A stretch of 64,000 bases of DNA from assembly GCA_017983635.1 (NCBI GenBank), contig JAGOBA010000005.1, positions 149,833-213,832 on the forward strand, written 5' to 3'. A program made the translations under genes and the position numbers. Source of the DNA: Alphaproteobacteria bacterium (GTDB lineage: Bacteria; Pseudomonadota; Alphaproteobacteria; Micropepsales; Micropepsaceae). Of the stretch, positions 19,598 to 28,189 are shown piece by piece (position 1 is the first letter of the stretch; every line of letters starts with the position of its first letter). The notes below the pieces were generated by a model. That model was not told the DNA's origin. It saw only the letters and a list, made by a program, of their open reading frames with translations, and made no database searches.

Positions 19598-20965
19598 CTA
19601 TTGTTGCCGCCGCACTGAGTCACCCTTCTTCCGCCGCCGCGCGATCATGTCGTAGATCGGCCCGAAGCCCATCAAGGCTGCGCCCACGAAGGGCGCCGCA
19701 ACCACCGGCAGGCGAATGCCCAACGTGCTGTCGGGGCTCGCGATCGTCACCCCTGCGGTCGCTGCCAGCCCCACGCAGATCAGTGCCACGCCCGCCACCA
19801 CCCGCGCTTTGGGCACTGTGCGCCCGCCCCTGATCGGGCCGAAGCTGCGCTCGTGCCGCGCGAACACCGCGATCATCGGCAGCAGCACGACGATGTAGAC
19901 CAGGAACCACAGCGGGCGCGAGGCCCACCATGTGGGCGATCCGGGGACATGATCCAAGCCCAACCCGCCGAGCAGGACCCAGCACACCGTCATCACCAGC
20001 ACGAAGGCGGTGAGGTGCCACAGATAAACGGTCATGATCATCCCGTTCATCAGCACCGTCGCGGTCCAGATGTTGAGATTGTCGAGCATCTTGCGGCCCC
20101 ACGGCTCGAGCGCGAGCACGAGGCCGACCTGGGCCACACCCAGCGCAAACAGCGCCAGCGTCGGCGGCAGCGAGTTGGACAACTCCCCCGGCGCCGACAC
20201 CATCGACACAGGGTAGAAGCCGTAGACCGTGATCGAGATCAGCACGGCTAAGCCCACCACGAACCAGCCGAGTGCGAACAGCCGGTTGTCGAACTTGCCC
20301 TCGCGCCAGGCGAAGCCCAGCTGATGGACGCCAAGGAACACCCAGAGGAAGTTGGTGAAGTTGACGTAAGGCACGTTCGCGCTGAAGGTCAGCCAGTCGG
20401 TCAGCACGGCTAAGGGGATGAACCACGCGAAGCTCACCCAACCGAAACGCTTCCACGCCATGTAGGTCAGCGGGGTGCAGGCGGTCACCAGCAGATAGAC
20501 CGCCAGGAACCAGACCGGGATCAGCGCCGCCTCGGTCGCCATGCGGATCTGTTCGCGCGGGAAGCCCGCCTGCGTCAGGATCACGGCGAGCACCGCCCAC
20601 AGCATCAGCAACGGAAAGATCGGGGTGATGAGGCGCTGCACCCGGCTCGCAAACCAGTCGCGGTACTTGCCGATCTGTCCGGGTTCGGCCTTGCGCAGCG
20701 TCGCGTCCCAGCTGACCCCGTTCGAATAGCCGCCGACGAGGAAGAAGACCGGCATCACCTGGAAGACCCAGGTCAGCCAGTGCGCCCAGGTGGAAACACT
20801 GAGCAGGTCGCCGCGTTGCAGCTCGCCCGCCGCATCGACATAGACCCCGGCCATCAGCCAATGGCCGCACACCACCGCCATGATCGAGAGCGCGCGCAGG
20901 AAATCGACCCAGCGGTTGCGCTCGGGCGGCGTCATTAGCGCCAGCTCGCGCGCCTTACGCCACAT
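19598..20965 (-). CDS. Acyltransferase 3 family membrane protein
   Basis: A 455-residue protein with about ten TM helices. It opens with RNRWVDFLRALSIMAVVCGHW, in which the buried His and nearby Arg are typical of acyltransferase-3 (OafA/NodX-like) proteins that acylate surface sugars or lipids. Further hallmarks are VMPVFFLVGGYSNG and TVYLWHLTAFV. An internal ATG at 20935 (MTPPERNRW) is an alternative start. The substrate is unknown. A diverged 88-base fragment of a sister gene sits at 16745-16832, 2.8 kb away. Confidence 0.88.
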   Translation of the reverse strand: MWRKARELALMTPPERNRWVDFLRALSIMAVVCGHWLMAGVYVDAAGELQRGDLLSVSTWAHWLTWVFQVMPVFFLVGGYSNGVSWDATLRKAEPGQIGKYRDWFASRVQRLITPIFPLLMLWAVLAVILTQAGFPREQIRMATEAALIPVWFLAVYLLVTACTPLTYMAWKRFGWVSFAWFIPLAVLTDWLTFSANVPYVNFTNFLWVFLGVHQLGFAWREGKFDNRLFALGWFVVGLAVLISITVYGFYPVSMVSAPGELSNSLPPTLALFALGVAQVGLVLALEPWGRKMLDNLNIWTATVLMNGMIMTVYLWHLTAFVLVMTVCWVLLGGLGLDHVPGSPTWWASRPLWFLVYIVVLLPMIAVFARHERSFGPIRGGRTVPKARVVAGVALICVGLAATAGVTIASPDSTLGIRLPVVAAPFVGAALMGFGPIYDMIARRRKKGDSVRRQQ

Positions 20966-21174
20966 CGGGGGACCGTATCGTTGGCATGGCGAATCCTATG
21001 GCGGTTCGGGTGATACCAACATCGGGGGCCTTCCGCCTCGGCGCAAGCGCCATGCGCGCGAAACGTGTCGAAACGGCAAATGCCCTCGAAAACGTTGAAG
21101 CCGCGGCGCGCCCACCGGATATGCTTGGCCCCGGCGCCGTTGGACGGGTAAACTCCGATGATCGGAGGGCCGAC

Positions 21175-21681
21175 ATGAAATCGACGACGATCACCGCGCT
21201 CGCAATGGCGCTCGCCGCGTCCGCCGGCGCCACCGACATCGATTGGTCCCGCATCAAACCCATCGACGCGCCCGAGATGAAATGGCAGTCCGTGCAGCAA
21301 GGCGACGGCATGCGCGGCATGTTCGCGATCCCGGAATCCGACGGCGTTCTGCTGTGGATGTCCTGCGCCGGCAAGGGCGCGATCACGCTTTCCTATATCG
21401 ATGCGACCTTTGAACCGATGGCGCCCTACGTGGTCCACATGAAGGCGGGCCCGCAGGCGATATCGATGCTGGCAAAGACTGGCGAGCGCTGGGAGATGGA
21501 CGACATTGTCGAACTCAAAACCCCGCCGATCACCGACAAGCCGTTCTTGAAACATCTAACAAAGGGCGAACCCCTGGCCCTCTTCATCATCGGCGAAGGC
21601 CGCGCCTCAAAGTCGACGTCGGCCGCCCTGCCCGCATCAGGCCGAGCCCTGGACCCGTTCTTCAAAAGCTGTGGGCTCTGA
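21175..21681 (+). CDS. Hypothetical secreted protein
   Basis: A 168-residue protein, not recognised. It has a signal peptide (MKSTTITALAMALAASAGA) and a mature domain with WSRIKPIDAPEMKW, VLLWMSCAGKGAITLSYI and one more Cys near the end (FFKSCGL), so a disulfide is possible. The start at 21175 has GGAGGG six bases upstream; a longer in-frame start at 20986 lacks a ribosome site and a signal. It stands alone. Confidence 0.75.
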   Translation: MKSTTITALAMALAASAGATDIDWSRIKPIDAPEMKWQSVQQGDGMRGMFAIPESDGVLLWMSCAGKGAITLSYIDATFEPMAPYVVHMKAGPQAISMLAKTGERWEMDDIVELKTPPITDKPFLKHLTKGEPLALFIIGEGRASKSTSAALPASGRALDPFFKSCGL

Positions 21682-21711
21682 GATCGTCGTTGGCTCAGCG
21701 CGCAATTGCCG

Positions 21712-21740
21712 TTGACGCCTATACTACAATGTAGTATAGG
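21712..21740 (+). promoter_or_regulatory. Promoter with embedded palindromic operator of the toxin-antitoxin pair
   Basis: -35 TTGACG (21712-21717), a 17-base spacer and -10 TATAGG (21735-21740). Spacer and -10 together are a perfect inverted repeat: CCTATACTAC (21718-21727) and GTAGTATAGG (21731-21740), with AAT between. Transcription should start about where the ATG begins (21746), giving an essentially leaderless message. The dyad is well placed for autorepression by the antitoxin. Confidence 0.7.
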
Positions 21741-21745
21741 CACCC

Positions 21746-22108
21746 ATGCTCTTTCGTCGACGGCCGCAAACCGTGTCGGAAGCTCCGTCGTTCAGCCACA
21801 AGGCGGCAAAGATTTGGTCGCAAGCCGAGTACGAGGAGTTTCTCGACTTCATTGCCGAGAACCCTCAAACGGGCGATCTGATTGAGGGAACCGGCGGGGC
21901 GCGAAAAATACGTTGGACGAGACCTGGCATGGGAAAACGCGGCGGCACGCGCGTGATCACGTACTACTACGACGAGAATGCGCCAGTTTATCTGCTGATG
22001 CTGTTCGCGAAGAATGAGCAGTCGGATCTCAACGCCGACGACAAAAAAGAGCTTGCCAAAGTCATCTCGGCAATAAAGGACCGGCATAAGCGGCGGAGAC
22101 TTTCATGA
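21746..22108 (+). CDS. higB: HigB/RelE-like toxin
   Basis: A 120-residue basic protein with the RelE/HigB fold pattern: SQAEYEEFLDFIAENP, GARKIRWTRPGMGKRGGTRVI with clustered Arg/Lys, a YYYDENAPVYLLMLFAKNE strand pair and the C-terminal helix DDKKELAKVI. The family cleaves mRNA on the ribosome. It precedes and overlaps its antitoxin by four bases, the HigBA order. There is no ribosome site between the predicted transcript start and the ATG. Confidence 0.85.
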   Translation: MLFRRRPQTVSEAPSFSHKAAKIWSQAEYEEFLDFIAENPQTGDLIEGTGGARKIRWTRPGMGKRGGTRVITYYYDENAPVYLLMLFAKNEQSDLNADDKKELAKVISAIKDRHKRRRLS

Positions 22109-22410
22109 GGCAGAAACCGAAAACGACGAAGGCAGGGCGAGCGATCATTGCGGCGGCCAAGGAAATTTTGGCGCATCTAGACGGCAAGGATGTCGGCGTC
22201 CGCGAAACGAAGGTTTGGGTTGTTGACGTCAAAGAAATTCGCAACGAACTCTCGATGTCTCAGCAGGAGTTCGCGGAGGCTTACGGAATTCCATTGCGCA
22301 CCGTGCAAAGCTGGGAGCAAGGCGCGCGCCGACCGGACGCGACGGCCCGCGCTTACTTGCGCACGATTGCGAGCCTGCCGAAACAGGTGCGATCGGCTTT
22401 GCAGAAGTAG
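22105..22410 (+). CDS. higA: HigA-like XRE-family antitoxin
   Basis: A 101-residue protein with a C-terminal helix-turn-helix (MSQQEFAEAYGIPLRTVQSW followed by EQGARRPD) characteristic of XRE/HigA antitoxins that follow HigB-type toxins. It is expected to neutralise the toxin and bind the palindrome at 21718-21740. Overlap with the toxin (ATGA) indicates coupled translation. Confidence 0.87.
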   Translation: MRQKPKTTKAGRAIIAAAKEILAHLDGKDVGVRETKVWVVDVKEIRNELSMSQQEFAEAYGIPLRTVQSWEQGARRPDATARAYLRTIASLPKQVRSALQK

Positions 22411-22420
22411 TCCCGGCCGC

Positions 22421-25285
22421 CTAGTGCGCCTCGTCCCAATGGCGCCCGGCTTTCGCCTCGACGACCAGCGGCACGCTGAGCTCAAGCGCGGGTTTGGCGG
22501 CGCCTTCCATGACCTTCTGCACCACCTTGCACGTCGCCTCGACCTCGTCGTCCGGCGCTTCGAACACCAGTTCGTCGTGGACCTGCAACAGCATCCGCGC
22601 CGACAACTTCTTCGCCTTCAGTGCGTCGGGGATACGTACCATCGCGCGGCGAATGATGTCGGCGGCTGAGCCCTGGATCGGCGCATTGATCGCGGCCCGC
22701 TCCATGAACGAACGCAGCGACGGGTTCGACGCGTTGATGTCGGGCAAGTTCACTTTGCGCCCGAAAATCGTCGTCACGAATTTCTTCTCGTGCGCCTCCG
22801 CCTTCGTGCGATCCATATAGGCGCGGATGCCCGGGAAGCGCTCGAAATAGGTCTTGATATAGGCGTTCGCTTCTTCGCGCGGGATCGAAAGCTGGTTCGC
22901 CAAGCCGAACGCCGAAATGCCGTAGATGATCCCGAAGTTGATCGCCTTCGCCCGCCGCCGCACGTCGGCCGGCATGCCCTTCACCGGCACGCCGAACATC
23001 TCCGACGCCGTCATTGCATGAATGTCGAGCCCTTCCGCGAACGCCGTCTTCAGTGCCGGAATGTCGGCGATATGGGCAAGCAAGCGAAGTTCGATCTGAC
23101 TGTAGTCCGCGCTGATCAGCTTCATGCCCTTCGCAGCGATGAAGGCGGTGCGGATTTCGCGCCCTTCCTGCGTGCGGATCGGAATGTTCTGCAAATTCGG
23201 ATCGTTCGACGACAACCGCCCCGTCGTCGTTGACGCCAACGAATACGACGTATGAATGCGCCCCGTATGCGCATTGATGAAGTTCGGCAGCGCGTCCGTA
23301 TACGTGCTCTTCAACTTCGAGAGCTGCCGCCATTCGAGAATCTGCTTCGGCAGATCCTGCCCTTGCGCCGCCAATTCCTCAAGCACGTCCGCATCCGTCG
23401 ACCACGCCCCGGTCTTGGTCTTGCGCCCGCCCGGCAACGAGAACTTCCCGAACAGAATATCGCCAAGCTGCTTGGGCGACCCCAGATTGAACTTCTCGCC
23501 CGCGAGCACATAGATCCCGTCTTCAAGCTCGGCCATCTTCTGCGCATAGCGTTGCGACAACCTTGCCAGCACGCCGCGATCGACGAGGATGCCCGCCTCC
23601 TCCATCTCGGCCAGGACGGGAACGAGCGGCCGCTCCAGAGTCTCATAGACCGTCGTCAGCCGCTCTGCGGCAAGCTTCGGCTTCAACAGCCCATGCAGCC
23701 TAAGCTTCACGTCCGCGCACTCGCCGGCATAAGCGGTCGCATCCGCGATCGTCACCTTGTCGAACGTCTGCTGCCCCTTACCCTTGCCGAGCAAATCGCC
23801 AAGCGCCGACAGCTTGTGCCCGACATGCGCCTCCGAAAGTTCGTCGAGCGAATGCGCGCGAATGCCTTCTTCGAGCACATAGGACAGCAGCATCGTATCG
23901 TCGATCGGCGCAATTCGAACGCCGTGCCGCCAGAAGAGATGCATGTCGCGCTTGATGTCGTGCCCGATCTTGAGCACGCCTTCATCTTGCAGCAGCGCCT
24001 TGAGCTTCTTCACGACAAGCTCGCGCGAAAGCTGCACCGGCTTCGCATCGCCGAAGTCGAGCCCCCCGCCCGAACCATGCGCAACCGGAATGTAGCAAGC
24101 CTTGCCGGGCTTCACCGCCAGCGCCACGCCCACGATCTCAGCCTGCGTCTCCATCGCTGCATTGGCGGTGACATCGAGCGCGACCACACCTTCTTCGCTC
24201 GCGAGTGAAATCCAGCGCTCCAGCGCCTCCGCCGTCGTCACAGTTTCGTACTTCGAGCGATCAAGCGCCGCGACCAACGGCCCGCGATCGATGGCACCGG
24301 GTCCCGCCGCCTTGCCGTCGCCAGGCGCCTCCCGCACCTCGGCCTTCGACGCGGGTGCCGCTAATGCCGACGCCGGAATCGCCTCGGTCTCTTCCAAGTC
24401 CCATTCCTTGGCGACGCGCTTAATCAGCGTCGAAAACTCCATCGCCTTCAAGAACCCGATCAGATCTTTCGGATCCGCCTCGAACACGCCAAGCTCGCCC
24501 AGCGGCACCGGCACCGGCGAGTCGCAATCGAGCTGCACCAGCTTCTTCGAGATTCGCGCCTTCTCCGCGTTGTCGATCAACGTCTCGCGCCGCTTCGGCT
24601 GCTTGATCTCGCCCGCGCGCTTCAGCAGCGTCTCCAGATCGCCGTAGAGGTTGATCAACTCCGCCGCCGTCTTGACGCCAATCCCCGGCACCCCTGGCAC
24701 GTTGTCGGTGGAATCGCCGGCCAGTGCCTGCACATCCACGACCTTGCTGGGGGCAACGCCGAACTTCTCCATCACCTCGGCCGAGCGGATCGTCTTGTTC
24801 GGCGTCTTCATCGTGTCGAGCAGCTCGATCTTCCCGTCGACGACGAGTTGCATCAGGTCCTTGTCCGACGACACGATCGTAACCTTCGCCCCCACCTTCG
24901 CCGCTTGATGCGCGTAGGTACCGATCAGGTCGTCCGCTTCAAACCCGTCCTTCTCGACCTGTGCCACGCCGAACGCCCGCGTCGCGTCGCGGATCAGTGC
25001 GAACTGCGGCACCAAATCCTCCGGCGGCGGCGGCCGGTGCGCCTTGTACTCGGAATAGATTTCATTGCGGAACGTCGCCCGCGATGTATCGAAGATGACC
25101 GCCAGATGCGTAGGCTTGTCGCCCGCCTTCGTCTCCCGCAGCAGCTTGAACAGCATGTTGCAGAACCCCGCGACCGCCCCGACCGGCAAGCCGTCGCTCT
25201 TGCGCGTCAACGGCGGCAGCGCATGGAACGCGCGAAAGATGTAGCCCGATCCGTCGATCAGATAGAGATGATCGCCGGCCTTCAT
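22421..25285 (-). CDS. polA: DNA polymerase I
   Basis: A 954-residue polymerase with a 5'-nuclease domain (LIDGSGYIFRAFHALPPL; SSDKDLMQLV), a degenerate 3'-5' exonuclease domain and a polymerase domain with ADYSQIELRLLAHIAD, RRRAKAINFGIIYG and QVHDELVFEAP. Two proofreading carboxylates appear lost: motif I reads LDVTAN (DxT at 371-373, not DxE) and motif III reads YAGECAD, with Cys523 where E. coli has Asp501; motif II Asp447 is kept. Start ATG 25285 is chosen, but a TTG at 25321, overlapping the zinc-finger stop, is possible. It acts in Okazaki-fragment maturation and repair. Confidence 0.93.
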   Translation of the reverse strand: MKAGDHLYLIDGSGYIFRAFHALPPLTRKSDGLPVGAVAGFCNMLFKLLRETKAGDKPTHLAVIFDTSRATFRNEIYSEYKAHRPPPPEDLVPQFALIRDATRAFGVAQVEKDGFEADDLIGTYAHQAAKVGAKVTIVSSDKDLMQLVVDGKIELLDTMKTPNKTIRSAEVMEKFGVAPSKVVDVQALAGDSTDNVPGVPGIGVKTAAELINLYGDLETLLKRAGEIKQPKRRETLIDNAEKARISKKLVQLDCDSPVPVPLGELGVFEADPKDLIGFLKAMEFSTLIKRVAKEWDLEETEAIPASALAAPASKAEVREAPGDGKAAGPGAIDRGPLVAALDRSKYETVTTAEALERWISLASEEGVVALDVTANAAMETQAEIVGVALAVKPGKACYIPVAHGSGGGLDFGDAKPVQLSRELVVKKLKALLQDEGVLKIGHDIKRDMHLFWRHGVRIAPIDDTMLLSYVLEEGIRAHSLDELSEAHVGHKLSALGDLLGKGKGQQTFDKVTIADATAYAGECADVKLRLHGLLKPKLAAERLTTVYETLERPLVPVLAEMEEAGILVDRGVLARLSQRYAQKMAELEDGIYVLAGEKFNLGSPKQLGDILFGKFSLPGGRKTKTGAWSTDADVLEELAAQGQDLPKQILEWRQLSKLKSTYTDALPNFINAHTGRIHTSYSLASTTTGRLSSNDPNLQNIPIRTQEGREIRTAFIAAKGMKLISADYSQIELRLLAHIADIPALKTAFAEGLDIHAMTASEMFGVPVKGMPADVRRRAKAINFGIIYGISAFGLANQLSIPREEANAYIKTYFERFPGIRAYMDRTKAEAHEKKFVTTIFGRKVNLPDINASNPSLRSFMERAAINAPIQGSAADIIRRAMVRIPDALKAKKLSARMLLQVHDELVFEAPDDEVEATCKVVQKVMEGAAKPALELSVPLVVEAKAGRHWDEAH

Positions 25286-25317
25286 CGCCGGTGCCTTGGC
25301 GGCAGCGCCCTTGGCGC

Positions 25318-25503
25318 TCAATGGTGGTCGGCCTCTGCCGCGGCCCGCGACAGCACGAACTTGCGGTCGCAATACGGACACTCGACCTCGGTCCCCGTCC
25401 CCATCTCAAGGTAGACCCGCGGATGCCCGAGCGCGCCCCCATCGCCGTCGCAAGCGATCCGGCGTTTCTCGACCGTAATGACTTCGGGCGCGGGCGTTTT
25501 CAT
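25318..25503 (-). CDS. CHCC-type zinc-finger protein
   Basis: A 61-residue protein matching the zf-CHCC family related to mitochondrial complex I subunit NDUFS6. The ligands are seen in RIACDGDGGALGHPRVYLEM and VECPYCDRKFVL (Cys, His, Cys, Cys). Start 25503 (MKTPAPEVITVEKRR) is chosen on family length. Its stop touches a TTG that could start polA, so the two may be co-transcribed. Confidence 0.85.
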   Translation of the reverse strand: MKTPAPEVITVEKRRIACDGDGGALGHPRVYLEMGTGTEVECPYCDRKFVLSRAAAEADHH

Positions 25504-25632
25504 GGGGCAACTCTGCTCGATTTGGCGAAGGATGAGGCGCATCCCATAGCGCAACTCGAAACCCCGCGCCACGCCGCAGCAATCCGCCGTTTGCGCTATC
25601 CCCGATCTTTCGCTAGGTTCCGCGCCCAGAAA

Positions 25633-25709
25633 GCACCCATAGCTCAGTTGGATAGAGCGCTGCCCTCCGAAGGCAGAGGTCGCACGTTCGAGTCGTGCTG
25701 GGTGCGCCA
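25633..25709 (+). tRNA. tRNA-Arg (anticodon CCG)
   Basis: A 77-base cloverleaf. The acceptor stem GCACCCA pairs with TGGGTGC, D-loop AGCTCAGTTGGATAGAGC, anticodon stem CTGCC/GGCAG with loop CTCCGAA (anticodon CCG, reading CGG), T-arm GTTCGAGTC, discriminator G and encoded CCA. Confidence 0.95.
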
Positions 25710-25789
25710 GCCTTCGCCTGCGGCTACGGCTGGCACGCCAGGCTGAGCCCTCCCTGGCGAAGGGTGTGCGCCGTAGCCTTTGCGAAGGC
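25710..25789. repeat. Imperfect inverted repeat downstream of tRNA-Arg
   Basis: The left arm 25710-25730 begins GCCTTCGCCTGCGGCTACGG and the right arm 25770-25789 is GCCGTAGCCTTTGCGAAGGC; they pair except for a small bulge, around a 39-base loop. No T-run follows, so a simple terminator is less likely than a dispersed palindromic repeat or an RNA-processing hairpin. Confidence 0.6.
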
Positions 25790-25919
25790 GTGAGACATCT
25801 GAGACACCGAGATTCCGTCTCAATTGACCGCCCTACTCCGCACGTTGTCGCGGCACGCTTCGAATGTTGTAGTTTCCCCGGTCACGAACCACACGCCGAC
25901 CTGATCCGTGCGCTCCACC

Positions 25920-26450
25920 ATGATCTTCGTCCGTCACTGCCAGTCGAGCGGCCAAGCGCCTGACGCGCCGCTGACACCGCAAGGCGCAGCGGATGCCCGC
26001 GCCCTCACCGATCGTTTGCTGCAGCTGGGCATCGATGCCGTCTATTCAAGCCCGTACCTGCGCGCCGTACAAACGATTGAGCCATTCGCCGCCAAGCACG
26101 CGCTGCCGATCAACATCGAGTTCGACATGCGCGAACGCCGGCTATCCGCCGAACCGCTCGACGATTGGTTGGACCACATCCGTCAATCCTTCGCGAACCT
26201 CGACCATCGCGCCCCGGGCGGCGAAACCTTGCGCGAAGCGCAGAGCCGCGGCCTCGCCGCACTCCAACGCATTCACATGCAACGCCCGGCCTGCGCGGTC
26301 GTCGCCTCGCACGGCAACCTCCTCGCCTCGCTGCTGCACCGCATGGACCCAAGCTTCGGCTTCGAAGCCTGGCAAACCATGCCCAACCCCGCGCTCTACC
26401 GCGTAGCCTTGACCGCAGGCGTCCCGACATCGTTCGAAGTCCTCGTCTAA
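25920..26450 (+). CDS. Histidine phosphatase family protein
   Basis: A 176-residue phosphoglycerate-mutase-like phosphatase. The catalytic His is in MIFVRHCQSSG, where Cys replaces the usual Gly of RHG. Other catalytic positions are in SSPYLRAVQT (Arg), MRERR (Glu region) and VVASHGNLLASLL (second His). The substrate is not predictable. Start ATG 25920 is preferred to a GTG four codons upstream. Paralogue debris with the same RHC variant lies at 26530. Confidence 0.87.
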   Translation: MIFVRHCQSSGQAPDAPLTPQGAADARALTDRLLQLGIDAVYSSPYLRAVQTIEPFAAKHALPINIEFDMRERRLSAEPLDDWLDHIRQSFANLDHRAPGGETLREAQSRGLAALQRIHMQRPACAVVASHGNLLASLLHRMDPSFGFEAWQTMPNPALYRVALTAGVPTSFEVLV

Positions 26451-26529
26451 AGCCGGGCAACCTGGCGCCACTTCACACGCGCAGAAAAACCGGCGTATGC
26501 GGGCGCTCGACACATCCTCTGCGGCCCCC

Positions 26530-26571
26530 ATGACATACGTATTCATGCGTCACTGCATCGGTGAGCGCGCG
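26530..26571 (+). pseudogene. N-terminal stub resembling a histidine phosphatase
   Basis: ATG at 26530 reads MTYVFMRHCIGER and then loses resemblance. It mirrors the start of the phosphatase 600 bases upstream (MIFVRHCQSSG), including the unusual RHC. It may be a broken duplicate; very short, so uncertain. Confidence 0.35.
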
Positions 26572-26627
26572 AGCGTTCGACGACATAGGCCTTCATGGAT
26601 ATTGCTCCTAACTGTGCAGCGTTGGGC

Positions 26628-27653
26628 TCAGTCGTCCCAGCGCGCGTAGATCAGCGCGGCGCGGCAGTGGCTTGCGCCGAACACGTCGACACCGACCAGC
26701 TTGTCGATCCAGCGCCCCTGAATTTCGGCGGCGCATTGCTCGATCACCCCATCAAGCAGGGTGCGGAAGACCGCGTACTTGTTGTCCCAGCTGTATTTTT
26801 GCGCCGCTGCCGACATCACCTTCATCTGGTCGGTGCCGTCGTGGATGCGCTTGACGGTCTTGTAGACGTCGAGTGCGTAGTCCTTGTTCATCTGAACGTC
26901 TTGCCGATCGGCCAGATAGGTAGCGTGGCCGGGCACCAACACGTCGAAGTCGTACGCCAACAGCTGGTCGAACATCTTCAGATAGGCGTGCATGTTCATG
27001 CTGAGGTCGAAGTCCATGAACGGAACATGGCCTGCGGCGAGGGTGTCGGTGGCGATGAGCAACTTGCGCTGCGGCAGGTAGATGAACAGGTCGCCTTCGG
27101 GCGAGTGCCAGTGGCCCTTCTTGAGTTCGACGGTCATCTTGCCGAGTTTCAACGTATGGCGGTCCTTGAAGGTCTGGGTCGGCACCGGCCGCCGCGGATC
27201 TTTCTTTTCGCGCAAGAATGCCGCTGTTTCCGCCTCTGCGACGATAGCAAGTTTCGGCACCTGTTTGATGACTTCGCTGGCGCCGGCGATGTGGTCCAAA
27301 TGCGAATGAGAGTAGACCAGCTGCACGATAGGCTCGTTGGTCACACTGGCTACGGCCTTGACAATGTGTTGGGCGAAAAACGCGGGCGCATCGAAAAGAA
27401 CCACCCCTTTGCCGGTGGTCACAAAGGCCGAATTGTAAATGCCGTCCGTGATCACGTAGACGTCCGGCTTTACCTTCTGGACGAGGTAGCCCTTCTGCGG
27501 ATCAACGGCCATGGCGCGCGCCTTGATGTGCGGCAGCACAGGCACGTAGTTGGGCAGCATGTCGGTTTCCTTCGCTTGCGCGGAAGGCACGAATGAGAGA
27601 CCCAATGCCAGCGAGAACGCTGCGAAGGTGGAGAGAAGTTTGGATGTAGTCAT
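26628..27653 (-). CDS. Secreted metallo-beta-lactamase-fold hydrolase
   Basis: A 341-residue protein with a signal peptide (FAAFSLALGLSFVPSAQA) and a periplasmic MBL domain: HSHLDH, GHWHSPEG, ATDTLAAGH and PGHATY supply the two-metal ligands. The substrate is unknown. The start at 27653 (MTTSKLL) fits the signal; a longer open frame upstream overlaps the NTF2-like gene. It lies 34 bases after that gene on the same strand, with a divergent LysR gene beyond, so LysR control is likely. Confidence 0.88.
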   Translation of the reverse strand: MTTSKLLSTFAAFSLALGLSFVPSAQAKETDMLPNYVPVLPHIKARAMAVDPQKGYLVQKVKPDVYVITDGIYNSAFVTTGKGVVLFDAPAFFAQHIVKAVASVTNEPIVQLVYSHSHLDHIAGASEVIKQVPKLAIVAEAETAAFLREKKDPRRPVPTQTFKDRHTLKLGKMTVELKKGHWHSPEGDLFIYLPQRKLLIATDTLAAGHVPFMDFDLSMNMHAYLKMFDQLLAYDFDVLVPGHATYLADRQDVQMNKDYALDVYKTVKRIHDGTDQMKVMSAAAQKYSWDNKYAVFRTLLDGVIEQCAAEIQGRWIDKLVGVDVFGASHCRAALIYARWDD

Positions 27654-27687
27654 GGTGCCGGTTCCTTGGTCACGGGCGCTTAAGCGT

Positions 27688-28065
27688 TCACGAGCGCGGC
27701 TGGGTTGTCGCAAACAGGTAGCGATGAATTTTCCAATCGCCGCCTTCGCGCTTGAAAACAAACAACTCGTTGTTGCCCTCTTCCACCACCACGCCGGCAG
27801 CGAGAATTCGGGTGCGACCGGCCGAGCTTGTGCGGGCCCAGGCGGTATCGCCGTGGATTTCGATCTCGTGGGTGGTGAAGCGGACATCGAGCTTGATGTT
27901 GGCGAAGACCTGCTCGTAGGCCGCACGCACCGCAGCGCGGCCGACCATGGCCGGCGAGTTTTGAGGCATGAATACCGGCTCGCTGCCGAAAACTTTGAGA
28001 ATGGTGTCGACGTCGTTGGCGTTCAGTGCCGTTTCATATCGCTTGATCAGAGTTTCGATGGTCAT
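27688..28065 (-). CDS. NTF2-like / SnoaL-type protein
   Basis: A 125-residue cone-shaped alpha+beta barrel protein: IKRYETALNANDVDTILKVF, then AVRAAYEQVFANIKLDV, then WKIHRYLFATTQP at the C-terminus, a ketosteroid-isomerase-like pattern. Role is not known. The start has AAGGA 8 bases upstream. First gene of a two-gene operon with the MBL hydrolase, divergent from the LysR regulator. Confidence 0.85.
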   Translation of the reverse strand: MTIETLIKRYETALNANDVDTILKVFGSEPVFMPQNSPAMVGRAAVRAAYEQVFANIKLDVRFTTHEIEIHGDTAWARTSSAGRTRILAAGVVVEEGNNELFVFKREGGDWKIHRYLFATTQPRS

Positions 28066-28130
28066 GGCGGATGTCCTTGGTGAACGGATGGAAGCCAACC
28101 GTGCTGATAGGCTGATGGAGAGATAGCCAT

Positions 28131-28187
28131 TTTCCCAAATTTGGATTAGATGGGTCTTTCGGGAATGATTTTCCCGAATATGGGAAA
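28131..28187. promoter_or_regulatory. Dyad cluster between LysR gene and its divergent target operon
   Basis: TCGGGAA-TGATT-TTCCCGA (28159-28177) is a perfect dyad, and TTCCC/GGGAA half-sites recur at 28132-28136 and 28182-28186. Repeated TTCCC/GGGAA half-sites between divergent genes are typical of LysR recognition and activation sites. Confidence 0.6.
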
Positions 28188-28189
28188 CC

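Noticed and set aside
25633..25789. tRNA-Arg as an integration site for an island
   Set aside because: No integrase lies nearby and no second copy of the tRNA 3' end was seen in the window.
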